A stretch of DNA of 23,373 nt from JBBRLG01 sp038231495 (GTDB taxonomy: Bacteria; Planctomycetota; Planctomycetia; Gemmatales; Gemmataceae), in NCBI GenBank assembly GCA_038231495.1, contig JBBRLG010000039.1, positions 1 through 23,373 on the forward strand, read 5' to 3'. Shown here piece by piece: positions 1 to 7,655 of the stretch; position 1 is the stretch's first letter, and every line of letters starts with the position of its first letter. The notes beneath the pieces are model-generated. The model was not told the DNA's origin. It saw only the letters and a list, made by a program, of their open reading frames with translations, and did no database searches. The translations under genes and the position numbers were made by a program.

Positions 1-187
1 CCCAACCAGCCCCCCCCGCGCCCGACGCCGCCCCCGCGCCCGCCGCCTACCGCCCCCCCCCCGCGCCGGACCCCGCCCATCGGGCGGCACCGGCCGCTAA
101 AGCTTGCCCCCCCACGCCTCCGAGGGCCAGACGGCAAAAATTCTCAACCTCAGTCCCTGGAAACGAGACGGGGTTGCCGACTACGCC
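1..187. other. C-rich low-complexity edge, no gene seen
   Basis: The first ~110 bases are dominated by runs of C broken by G, with a small GC hairpin near 73-87 (ccgccc/gggcgg) and a HindIII-type hexamer near 100. No convincing coding frame or promoter is visible. The segment lies downstream of the minus-strand DUF1501 gene, whose TAA is at 188-190, so it could hold that gene's 3' flank. The homopolymer-rich composition is unlike the rest of the window and could reflect a contig end or a poorly sequenced tract. Confidence 0.5.
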
Positions 188-1540
188 TTACGCGAGCAGT
201 TTTTCAACGACCTTGCCTTCGCGGAACAGCTGGATCGGCCGTCCGCTCGACGTGGTCAACTCCTGGTGCGGGTCCAGGCCGAGGTTTTGGAAGATCGTCG
301 CGGACACGTCGTCCGGCGTGCAGGGTTCGTTGGCCGCGTCCATGCCCTGGGCGTCGGTCGTGCCATGCGCGTAGCCGCCCTTGAAGCCGCCGCCGGCCAA
401 CACCACCGCCATCGACCGCGCCCAGTGGTCGCGGCCCGCGTTCTTGTTGATCTTCGGCGTCCGGCCAAACTCGCCGACACAGTAGACGATCGTCTTGTCC
501 AACATGCCGCGGTCGCTCAAGTCCTGGATCAAGGTGGCCAGCGTCTGGTCCAGCGACGGCAGCTGGCGCGTTTTCAGCGCCTGGAAATTCTGGCCGTGCG
601 TGTCCCAGCCGCCCAGGCTGATCGTCACGAAACGCACGCCCGCTTCGACCAGTCGCCGTGCCGCCAGCGCGCCCTGGCCGAAACCGTTCTCGCCGTATTG
701 TGCCCGCAATTCCGGCTTCTCCTGCGCCAGGTCGAACGCCTTTTTCGTCTTGTCGGAGCGCAGGATTTCGAGCGCCTGCTTGTGGAACGTGTCGTAGCCG
801 TCCACCACGTCGGCCGACTTGTCCAGCTGCTTGAAGGTGGCGTCGAAATCCTTCAAAAGCTTCTCGCGATTTTCCAGCTCGTCGAGCGTGAAACCATTGG
901 GCAGTTGGATGCCGCGGACGCTGTAGGTGCCGTTGCCGCCCTTGCCGGCGTTGCCGCCCTTGCCGCCGGCCGCGCCTTCGACGATGAACGGGTTGAACGC
1001 CGTGCCCAGGTAGCCGGCAACGCCGCCGGTCGCGGAACGCATCTCGCCGAAACTCACGAACGGTGGCACTCCCACTTCGCCGGGCAGCAGTTTCGTCGTC
1101 AGCGAGCCGAGGGCCGGGTATTGCAGTGCCGGCGTCGGCTTGTTGCCGGTCGTCATGAAGGTGGTGGCCGGACCGTGCGACGGGATGGTGTGGAACAGGG
1201 AGCGCACGACGGTGGCCTTGTCCATCACCTGGGCCATCTTCGGCAGGTGCTCGCTGATCTGCACGCCCTTGGCCTTCGTGTCGATCGGCTTGAATTCGCC
1301 GCGGATGCCCTCCGGGGCGTCGGGCTTCAGATCCCACATGTCGATCGAGGCGGGACCGCCGCCGAGCCAGAGCAAGATGACGGCCTCGGCCTTGCGTTTC
1401 TTGGCGGGTTCGTCGTTGCGCGACGCCGTTGCTTCGAGGCGCAGCAGTTGCGGCAGCGTCAGGCCCATCAGGCCGGCGGCGCCGATCTTCAGGAAGTCGC
1501 GGCGGTAGAAACCTTCGCAGTCCGATAAGCGATTGAGCAT
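188..1540 (-). CDS. DUF1501 family secreted protein
   Basis: Predicted 450-residue DUF1501 protein (Pfam PF07394, alkaline-phosphatase-like superfamily), a family greatly expanded in planctomycetes whose biochemical role is largely unknown. The N-terminus has a twin-arginine-like export signal: RRDFLK at residues 13-18, then a hydrophobic stretch GAAGLMGLTLPQLL. Family motifs are visible: a WLGGGPASIDMWD-type segment near residue 60, a HGP-containing segment near 125, and GEFGRTP followed by GRDHW in the C-terminal half. The ATG at 1540 is preceded by a GAAAGGA-like ribosome site. The gene lies 85 bp downstream of the DUF1549/DUF1553 gene on the same strand, the usual planctomycete pairing, so co-transcription is likely. 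The pairing suggests joint work on the cell surface or in the periplasm, but no substrate can be named. Family assignment is firm, function is not. Confidence 0.92.
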   Translation of the reverse strand: MLNRLSDCEGFYRRDFLKIGAAGLMGLTLPQLLRLEATASRNDEPAKKRKAEAVILLWLGGGPASIDMWDLKPDAPEGIRGEFKPIDTKAKGVQISEHLPKMAQVMDKATVVRSLFHTIPSHGPATTFMTTGNKPTPALQYPALGSLTTKLLPGEVGVPPFVSFGEMRSATGGVAGYLGTAFNPFIVEGAAGGKGGNAGKGGNGTYSVRGIQLPNGFTLDELENREKLLKDFDATFKQLDKSADVVDGYDTFHKQALEILRSDKTKKAFDLAQEKPELRAQYGENGFGQGALAARRLVEAGVRFVTISLGGWDTHGQNFQALKTRQLPSLDQTLATLIQDLSDRGMLDKTIVYCVGEFGRTPKINKNAGRDHWARSMAVVLAGGGFKGGYAHGTTDAQGMDAANEPCTPDDVSATIFQNLGLDPHQELTTSSGRPIQLFREGKVVEKLLA

Positions 1541-1625
1541 GGTGTCGATGTCCTTTCACGCCCTGGCAGGTCCCCCCGCGCGGCCGTCGTCCCAGGGCAA
1601 CCCGGACGACCGCAGCGTATTGCGG

Positions 1626-4040
1626 TTAGTGATTGAAAATGAATTCGGTCGTGTTGATGATCGCCCAGAGGGCGTCGTTGAACGCCGCCTCGCGCGTTTT
1701 CGCCGACTTGCGGAACTCCCCGAACGCGGCCCGCTCCTTGTCCTGGGGCCGGCGCGCGAGGGTCGAAAGGAATAATGTTTCGAGCGCCTTGTCGTCGTCC
1801 TTTTCAGCAGCCAGGAGTGTCTTGACGCGGTTGTTCGGCTTGTCCAGCTTTTGCTTGAGCGTGTTGTCCGCCATCAGGAAAAGCTTCTGCGGCAGGCCCG
1901 GTTCCGTCGCCCGTTCGCAGTCGCAAGCGGTGGTCCGTGGCGGTCGCCCGAAGACGCGCAGGGCGTAGGCGACCGAGACGTTCTGCACGCGGCTGGAACC
2001 GACCTCGATGGCGTGACAATCCTTCGGCGCGTCCGGGCCGAAGTCCTCCGGCACGGCAAACGCCCCGGCGAGAACGTCCACCACGACTTCCGCCATCAGC
2101 GGGCGGACGTAGGCGTGCGCATAGTTCTTGCGGTCCAGGCGGTTGCTGTCGTTGGTCAGGTGTGACAGCTGGTAGGTGCGCGAGTTGAGGATGGTGCGCT
2201 CCAGCCGGCGAATGTCGAACTTGCTCGCGATGAAATCCTTGGCCAGGGCGTCGAGCAGCTTCTCGTTAGACGGCGGGTTGGCGAGCGAGAAATCGTCCAC
2301 CGGGTTGACGATGCCGACGCCGAAATAATGGCCCCAGGTGCGGTTGACGAAGCTGCGGGCGAAGAAGGGGTTGTCGTCGCGGCGCATCCACTCGAACAGC
2401 GCGACGCGCGGATCCTCGCCGGCTTTCACGGTGATTTCCGGTCCGCCCAGCGCCTTGGGACCGAGCGGCCGGTTCGTCTCCGGGTTGGGCAGGGGAGCGG
2501 TGCCCTTGCCGCCGCCGCCAATGAAGACTTCGCGGATCGTTAATAGGTTGGCCGCGGCTTTGGGGTCGGTCGCGGCCTTCTTGCGGTCGGCGTTGGCGGT
2601 GTCAAAAACGGTCTTGCTGGCCGGCGACGTGCCGAAGCTGACGGCGGCGAAGATGTTGGCGTAGGAACGGTAGTCGGACTGGGTCCAGCGGTCGAACGGG
2701 TGCTTGTGGCACTGGGCGCATTCCAGCCGCACGCCGAGGAACGCGGCCGCGGTCTTTTCGCCCCACTGGTCCACCGTGACCGCTTGCTGCCGCCGCCAAA
2801 ACAGGTCGAGGGTATTGCGTTCCGGGTAGCTGGTCGCGAAGCCCTTCTTGGCTTCCTCCTCGATCTGGTCGCAATGCTTGAGGTACTCTTCCGGCGACCA
2901 ATTCTCGCGGCTCGTGGCGCAGAGGATGCCGCGGACGATCTCGTCGTAGGGCCGGTTCTCGGCGACGCGCTTGCGCAGCCATTCGTGCCACATCTGGCTG
3001 AGTTTTGGCTGGAAGAGCTGAGGATTTTCGAGCGCCGCCGTGTTGTTGCCGGTGATGTCGCTTAGCTTCGTCGCCCACAGCGCCGCGTGCAGCGGGTGGG
3101 CCAACAGCTCGTCGATCTTGCGGGCGCGCTTGTCGGCACTCGGGTCGGTCTCGAAGTCGAGGACCTCCTTCGCGGTCGGCAACATGCCGGTCGTGTCGAG
3201 CGTCACGCGCCGCAGGAATTCGCCGTCGTCGGCCAGGTCGGACGGGACGACGTTGAGGCGCTTCAACTTGGCAAAAACCTCACGGTCGATGTAGTTGAAT
3301 GTCGGCACGTCGGGGTATTTGAAACCGGCGGGCGCCACGGTCGGCACCAGGACGCGCACCGGCAAGACGTTGCCGCGGTAGGAGACGACGATGGCCGTGT
3401 CGCCGGGCCGCAGCGCCTTGACCTCGCCGAGCGGGTTGACCTCGACGATCGTTTCGTCGTTGGTGCGGAAGTCGCAGAGGGGGGTGATGTTTTCGGTCGA
3501 GCCGTCGGCAAAGGTGGCCTGCACGGTCAACACGCCGGACAGGCCGGGTTTGGCAAAGGCGTATTCGGATGGCGTAATCGTTATCGCCTTGACCTCGCCG
3601 CTGCCCTTTTCCCAGGCCGCGCCCTGAACGATCCACTCGCGCAGCAGCTGGTACGCCCACGACTGCCGGTCGAACCGCGTCTTGCCGCCGTGGGCCACCT
3701 GGCCGGTCGCTTTGAGGAGGAGCAGGCTGCTATCGGGGTCCTGGCGGTTAATCCGGCGGCCGTTGGAATCGCGCGTGATGGCGAGGAAGTCTTTCTCCGG
3801 GTCGTAGCCGAACAGCGACAGGCGAAAGCCGCCCTTGCCCTGGAAAGAACCGTGGCATGAGCCGGAGTTGCAGCCGGTGCGGCCGAGGACGCCCATCAAT
3901 TGGCGTTCAAAGTCCACTTTTTTGACGACGGCCCCGTCGGGCAGTTTCACGTCGGCGGCCGAGGCGGAACCGACGGCAAGGAAGAATAGGGCACAAGTTG
4001 AAAGCGCAATGCCGCAGCGGTTGCTGCTGGAGGCGTGCAT
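1626..4040 (-). CDS. DUF1549/DUF1553 c-type-cytochrome-like protein with Ig-like domain
   Basis: Predicted 804-residue secreted protein. Residues 1-29 form a signal peptide (hydrophobic core, cleavage near ASAA). A haem-binding-like C-x4-CH motif (C57, C62, H63) follows, typical of planctomycete cytochrome-like N-terminal domains. Residues ~152-233 look like a bacterial Ig-like (Big_2) fold, with the characteristic FADGSTENIT and GDTAIVVSYRG segments. Residues ~245-460 match DUF1549 (PSCyt2), including its signature CAQCHKHPFD at 441-450, a CxxCH motif. The rest matches DUF1553 (PSD1), with FARSFVNRTWGHYFG and a GRPPRTTACDCER-like segment. The ATG at 4040 has a GGAGGA site at 4048-4053. It precedes the DUF1501 gene and probably forms a unit with it. 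It may be a periplasmic redox or surface protein; the family has no established reaction. Confidence 0.93.
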   Translation of the reverse strand: MHASSSNRCGIALSTCALFFLAVGSASAADVKLPDGAVVKKVDFERQLMGVLGRTGCNSGSCHGSFQGKGGFRLSLFGYDPEKDFLAITRDSNGRRINRQDPDSSLLLLKATGQVAHGGKTRFDRQSWAYQLLREWIVQGAAWEKGSGEVKAITITPSEYAFAKPGLSGVLTVQATFADGSTENITPLCDFRTNDETIVEVNPLGEVKALRPGDTAIVVSYRGNVLPVRVLVPTVAPAGFKYPDVPTFNYIDREVFAKLKRLNVVPSDLADDGEFLRRVTLDTTGMLPTAKEVLDFETDPSADKRARKIDELLAHPLHAALWATKLSDITGNNTAALENPQLFQPKLSQMWHEWLRKRVAENRPYDEIVRGILCATSRENWSPEEYLKHCDQIEEEAKKGFATSYPERNTLDLFWRRQQAVTVDQWGEKTAAAFLGVRLECAQCHKHPFDRWTQSDYRSYANIFAAVSFGTSPASKTVFDTANADRKKAATDPKAAANLLTIREVFIGGGGKGTAPLPNPETNRPLGPKALGGPEITVKAGEDPRVALFEWMRRDDNPFFARSFVNRTWGHYFGVGIVNPVDDFSLANPPSNEKLLDALAKDFIASKFDIRRLERTILNSRTYQLSHLTNDSNRLDRKNYAHAYVRPLMAEVVVDVLAGAFAVPEDFGPDAPKDCHAIEVGSSRVQNVSVAYALRVFGRPPRTTACDCERATEPGLPQKLFLMADNTLKQKLDKPNNRVKTLLAAEKDDDKALETLFLSTLARRPQDKERAAFGEFRKSAKTREAAFNDALWAIINTTEFIFNH

Positions 4041-4306
4041 ATCGCGGTCCTCCGGGATGTTCCCTCTGGGTAGGCTGGTGCGAGGGAACCGGGTGGGAGA
4101 GCAGTTCTGGCGGGTGGTCCGGGGCGCGGGACGTAATTCCCGGTCGCCCCCTATCTAACCGCGGCCAGTGTAAAAAGTATCGCAGGCGAGCACAGAATGC
4201 AAGGAAGAATGTCGCGGTGGTGGAAAATTGACGGCGGGCGTGGCACGTCTGCCGTTTCTGGTAAACTGGTGGCGGTTGGCGACCGTCACCGTAGAGAGGA
4301 CCGACG

Positions 4307-5377
4307 ATGAAACTTTCCGATTCGCAGAAACGCTGGGGCCGCAGACTGGTGCTGGTCGGTGCGGCCCTCGTGTTGCTCCTCCTGGTCAACTACAGTTTTC
4401 GCGAACCGCGCTACCAGATCGTGGGCTGGCTGCGCGGTGAAACCTTCTTTGCAGGCAAGCCGGTGAGCTTGTGGAGCGTGGAGTTGCACGAATACGAAGC
4501 GTTAGCCAACTCCCCGGCCCGGCGGTCGCCCTCCGTGCTGAACACCTATCTTCCCTTCCTCTTTCCGAATCGTCTGGATACGCCCAACGTTTTGACTGCA
4601 ACGAATGGCTCACTGCCGATGCTGATCGAATTGTTGAACGACCCGGACCCTCGGGTGCGAAATGCCGTTTGCCGCCGACTCATCGAATTCGGGCCGGCTG
4701 CAAGGTCGGCAATTCCAACCCTGGTCGAGATGTTGAACCACGAAGACCCGTCGGCTCGGCGTCTTGCCGTATCCTGTTTGCACCACTTTGATCCAAAACA
4801 GTGTAATGCCATCCTCCTCGAAAAGGCGCTTACGGACCCGTCCTCCGGCACGCCAGAGGAGGTAGTGCATTGGCTGGCAGGGTCTGCCGACCACAGTGAG
4901 TTGGCACGCGCTGCTTTAGTTGAAATGACCCGGCACCTGGACAAGGATGTGCGTAAGAGCGCCATTTATCATATGGTTCAAGTCGCCCCCGACCGCGCCC
5001 GCCCAATCCTGCTCGAATGGATTCGCAGTACGGACAAGGATCGGCGTTGGGTGTCTGTACACTATGTTTCTCGGCCAATTTCGCCCAATTCGCCTGGTGC
5101 GCCTGTTTCGCCTGACACTATCCCGGCCGATAAAAACCTCATTACCCTTCGTGAAGCTCTGCCGATCCTGCTTGGCTGGCTAAGCGAAAGGGACGACGAA
5201 TGGCGTAAGGATACGCTTAAGTGGCTGGGCGAATTCGGCCCGGAAGCCAAGGAGGCAGTGCCGGCACTCCTGGAGATTTTGAAAAATCAGAACGACCCAG
5301 TCTACAAGGCAGCCTGGTCTGCGATAAACGAAATCGATCCAGACGCCGCCCGTTTGCTACTGCCGGCCGGAAAATAG
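4307..5377 (+). CDS. membrane-anchored HEAT-repeat protein
   Basis: Predicted 356-residue protein with one N-terminal membrane segment (residues ~12-28, RRLVLVGAALVLLLLVNYSF), then a domain built of HEAT-like alpha-helical repeats. The repeats can be read as units such as LPMLIELLNDPDPRVRNAV, IPTLVEMLNHEDPSARRLAV and VPALLEILKNQNDPVYKAAW, spaced roughly 35-40 residues apart. HEAT repeats form protein-binding solenoids, so a scaffold or sensor role is the natural inference; no catalytic residues are seen. The ATG is preceded by AGAGAGGA. It diverges from the DUF1549 gene across a 266-bp spacer in which I see no gene. prpB follows 30 bp downstream, so the two may be co-transcribed without an obvious functional link. 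Codon choice is less GC-biased than in the neighbouring prpB. Confidence 0.85.
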   Translation: MKLSDSQKRWGRRLVLVGAALVLLLLVNYSFREPRYQIVGWLRGETFFAGKPVSLWSVELHEYEALANSPARRSPSVLNTYLPFLFPNRLDTPNVLTATNGSLPMLIELLNDPDPRVRNAVCRRLIEFGPAARSAIPTLVEMLNHEDPSARRLAVSCLHHFDPKQCNAILLEKALTDPSSGTPEEVVHWLAGSADHSELARAALVEMTRHLDKDVRKSAIYHMVQVAPDRARPILLEWIRSTDKDRRWVSVHYVSRPISPNSPGAPVSPDTIPADKNLITLREALPILLGWLSERDDEWRKDTLKWLGEFGPEAKEAVPALLEILKNQNDPVYKAAWSAINEIDPDAARLLLPAGK

Positions 5378-5407
5378 TACCCGCGCCCGCACCGGAGGAC
5401 CGATCCC

Positions 5408-6283
5408 ATGAAGCCCCAGCCCCTCGCCTCCCCTGGCCGCCGGCTGCGCGACGCCTGGACTGCCGGACCGGTTGCGGTGCCCGGCGTGTTCAACCCGCTC
5501 GTCGCCCGCATCGCCGAGAACCTGGGCTTCCACACCGCGTACCTCTCCGGCGCGGCGTTGTCGGCAAGTAATGGCGTGCCGGATGTCGGCCTGTTGTCAC
5601 TGACCGAGTTCGTCGAAGCGGCCCGCGCCCTAACCGCAGCGACGACCTTGCCGATCCTGTGCGACGCCGACACCGGCTTCGGCGAGGCACTGAACGTCGA
5701 ACGAACGGTGCGTCTGTTTGAGGCGGCGGGCGTCGCGGGCATCCACCTGGAAGACCAGCAGTTGCCGAAGCGCTGCGGCCACCTGTCCGGCAAAGTGCTC
5801 GTCTCCGCCCCGGAGATGGCGGCGAAAATCCGGGCGGCGGTGGCGGCGCGGCGCGACCCTGATTTCGTGATCCTCGCCCGCACCGACGCCCGCGGCGTGA
5901 CCGGCTTCGACGACGCGGTGGCCCGTGCCAGGCTGTACCTGGAAGCGGGGGCCGACGGCATTTTTCCCGAAGCGCTGGAGAGTGCCGACGAGTTCGCGGC
6001 GTTCGCGAAGGCGGTGCCGACGGTGCTGCTGGCGAACATGACGGAGTTCGGCCGTTCGCCGCCGTTGGATTTTGACGTGCTGGGTGCGCTGGGTTATCGC
6101 CTGGTGCTGTATCCCGTGACGGCGTTGCGGGCCGCGCTGCGGGCGGTGCAGGTGACGTTCGAGGACATCCTCAAAAAGGGCCACCAGCGCGACCGGCTGG
6201 ACCACATGCTGACGCGCGCCGAGTTGTACGACCTGCTCGGCTACGCGGACTACGAAGCCCGCGACCGGGCCTACTTCAAATGA
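5408..6283 (+). CDS. prpB: 2-methylisocitrate lyase (isocitrate lyase/PEP mutase family)
   Basis: Predicted 291-residue enzyme, close to the usual PrpB length. It should cleave 2-methylisocitrate to pyruvate and succinate, the last step of the cytoplasmic methylcitrate cycle for propionyl-CoA. The family signature KRCGH is at residues 121-125, with the catalytic cysteine at C123, the same position as in the E. coli enzyme. Metal-site acidic residues lie in DADTGFG (D86, D88), and HLEDQ, LARTDA and NMTEFG motifs follow in the expected order. The C-terminal LYPVTALRAALRA segment also fits PrpB better than isocitrate lyase proper. The ATG has a GGAGGA site at 5394-5399. No prpC or prpD is nearby, so other members of the isocitrate lyase/PEP mutase family (oxaloacetate decarboxylase, carboxyphosphonoenolpyruvate-type) remain possible. 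Its TGA lies inside a long inverted repeat. Confidence 0.86.
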   Translation: MKPQPLASPGRRLRDAWTAGPVAVPGVFNPLVARIAENLGFHTAYLSGAALSASNGVPDVGLLSLTEFVEAARALTAATTLPILCDADTGFGEALNVERTVRLFEAAGVAGIHLEDQQLPKRCGHLSGKVLVSAPEMAAKIRAAVAARRDPDFVILARTDARGVTGFDDAVARARLYLEAGADGIFPEALESADEFAAFAKAVPTVLLANMTEFGRSPPLDFDVLGALGYRLVLYPVTALRAALRAVQVTFEDILKKGHQRDRLDHMLTRAELYDLLGYADYEARDRAYFK

Positions 6284-6381
6284 AACCACGGAATACACGG
6301 AACACACGGAAAAAAGACCGGAAGGCAATTACCTCTTCTTCGGTCTTTTTTCCGTGTGTTCCGTGTATTCCGTGGTTTCAT
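6280..6381. terminator. perfect 41-bp inverted repeat, candidate bidirectional terminator
   Basis: Bases 6280-6320 and 6341-6381 are exact reverse complements, separated by a 20-base loop. Within the arms an A6 tract followed by GACCG is mirrored by CGGTC and a T6 tract, the layout of a two-way intrinsic terminator. The arms also contain a repeating ACGGAA/CACGG theme. The repeat contains the TGA of prpB (6281-6283) and the TGA of the convergent lipoprotein gene (6378-6380 on the minus strand), which occupy mirror positions. The theme resembles a dispersed intergenic repeat I recall from environmental bacterial genomes; that recollection was not checked. Confidence 0.8.
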
Positions 6382-7580
6382 CTGCTTTCAAACGGCAGCT
6401 TGACCGTCTCGGCCTGCGTCTCCGGCTGCACCTTCTTGGACGCAGCCACCTCGAACGGCCGACCGAGGCTGTTGCCGGCCAGATCCTCCAGCCGTGTGTC
6501 GGCGACCAGGTCGTACTTGCCCGCCTTCCAGGTTTGTGCCGGCGTGAATTGCCAGCGCGTCTCTTCTTGCGACAGGGCGACGGTGCCCGCAACCTTGTGG
6601 CCGTCGCCGTCCGTCACCCACACCAGGCGCGCGGCCAGGGCCGAGTCCATCGACTTGGGAAACGTCACGGTCAGCGGCTTAGCGCCGTTCGCGGCCGGCG
6701 CGTCGAGCTTCCACGCCTTCGCGTCCGGCGGCACGTCGTCTGGGGCGAGCACGCGGAACGATTTGCGGAAAGTCTCCTTCAGCGGTTCGCCGTTGGCGTC
6801 GTCCCAACCGCGGTCGATGACGAGCGTGTAGCGTTTGCCTTCCATAAGGGCCGGGCCGAGTTCTTCGCGCGGCTTCAACCCGCGCTTGATGCGGCCTGGA
6901 TCGAAGAATAGCGTGAACCGTTTGCCGTCCGCATCCCACAATTCCTGGTCGAGTACCAAAAACGGCTTTGCCACCGGTTTGCCGTCGTCGCCGAGTAGCT
7001 GGATGTGCTCATACGCCTCGCCGCGGCTCATCGGGGCGGAGAAGTGCAGATAGAATTTCAGCTGGTTTTCGGGCAGCGCGTCGCGCGTCGGAAAGACCTG
7101 CTCCACGACCGTGGGCGGCAGTTGCGGCTTCGCGATGAACAGGTGCGCGACGACGGAGTTCAGGTCGGCCCGGTGATAAATCGCCTGGTAACGGACGCCG
7201 CGCATCAACGGGTAGCGCGGCTCGAAGTGAATTAAGCCTTCAGCAATCTTGTAATCGCCTAAAACGGGTATTTGGTCGGTCGCAACCTTGTTGTCGCGCT
7301 CGACATAGACGGCGAACACGGTCGTCCACTCGTCCGTCTTGAGTTTGCGCGCTTGCAACTCGGCCAACTCCTTAGCGTCGATGCCCGCGACTTCGACGGC
7401 GGTGCCGGTTTCGTCCGTGAGGCGGACGTGAGGGCCGTCGGACCGCTCGGTGTCGCGCGGGCTCGCGGACGGACGACACCCGGTTCCGAGGAGCAACAAC
7501 ACACCCACGCCCATCGCGAGAAGAAGGCGGTTCACGATCGCACCCGTTCTGAAAAAGCGTTGCACCAAAAGGAAGAACAT
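6378..7580 (-). CDS. putative lipoprotein with SbsA-type Ig-like (Big_5) domains
   Basis: Predicted 400-residue exported protein. A hydrophobic stretch MGVGVLLLLGTGC ends in a lipobox-like cysteine, suggesting lipid anchoring, although glycine at -3 is not ideal. Two regions resemble Big_5/SbsA Ig-like domains. One lies around VEQVFPTRDALPENQLKF and FSAPMSRG. The C-terminal one has LTVTFPKSMD and ends in the classical YDLVADTRLEDLAGN segment. Such domains are structural or adhesive, so a cell-surface role is inferred. The start is uncertain: the ATG at 7580 abuts the heptamer repeat and has no ribosome site, whereas a GTG at 7535 would give a more normal signal peptide (MNRLLLAMGVGV). The gene follows the propeller-like gene by 75 bp on the same strand and converges on prpB. 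Confidence 0.78.
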   Translation of the reverse strand: MFFLLVQRFFRTGAIVNRLLLAMGVGVLLLLGTGCRPSASPRDTERSDGPHVRLTDETGTAVEVAGIDAKELAELQARKLKTDEWTTVFAVYVERDNKVATDQIPVLGDYKIAEGLIHFEPRYPLMRGVRYQAIYHRADLNSVVAHLFIAKPQLPPTVVEQVFPTRDALPENQLKFYLHFSAPMSRGEAYEHIQLLGDDGKPVAKPFLVLDQELWDADGKRFTLFFDPGRIKRGLKPREELGPALMEGKRYTLVIDRGWDDANGEPLKETFRKSFRVLAPDDVPPDAKAWKLDAPAANGAKPLTVTFPKSMDSALAARLVWVTDGDGHKVAGTVALSQEETRWQFTPAQTWKAGKYDLVADTRLEDLAGNSLGRPFEVAASKKVQPETQAETVKLPFESR

Positions 7581-7655
7581 CCGAAAACCGAAATCCGAAA
7601 TCCCAACCTTGATTTCTCTTCTTTCGGATTTCGGATTTCGGATTTCGGATTTTCT
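7581..7655. repeat. inverted heptamer repeat (CCGAAAT / ATTTCGG)
   Basis: On the left, units CCGAAAA, CCGAAAT, CCGAAAT occupy 7581-7601. On the right, TTTCGGA is repeated four times at 7622-7649 and followed by a T-rich tract. The two sides are reverse complementary in theme, so a transcript from either strand can fold into a register-shifting hairpin. It fills the gap between two minus-strand genes and may attenuate or terminate transcription between them. It also has the look of a dispersed intergenic repeat. Confidence 0.75.

Noticed and set aside
104..1528. 474-codon plus-strand open frame opposite the DUF1501 gene
   Set aside because: Arg/Ala/Val-rich antisense shadow typical of GC-rich DNA. 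The opposite strand carries an unambiguous DUF1501 protein with export signal and family motifs.
3087..3860. 257-codon plus-strand open frame inside the DUF1549/DUF1553 gene
   Set aside because: Shadow frame. Conserved CAQCHKHPFD and other motifs lie on the opposite strand.
7581..7655. CRISPR-like short repeats
   Set aside because: Units are seven bases long, contiguous and inverted, with no spacers and no cas genes.
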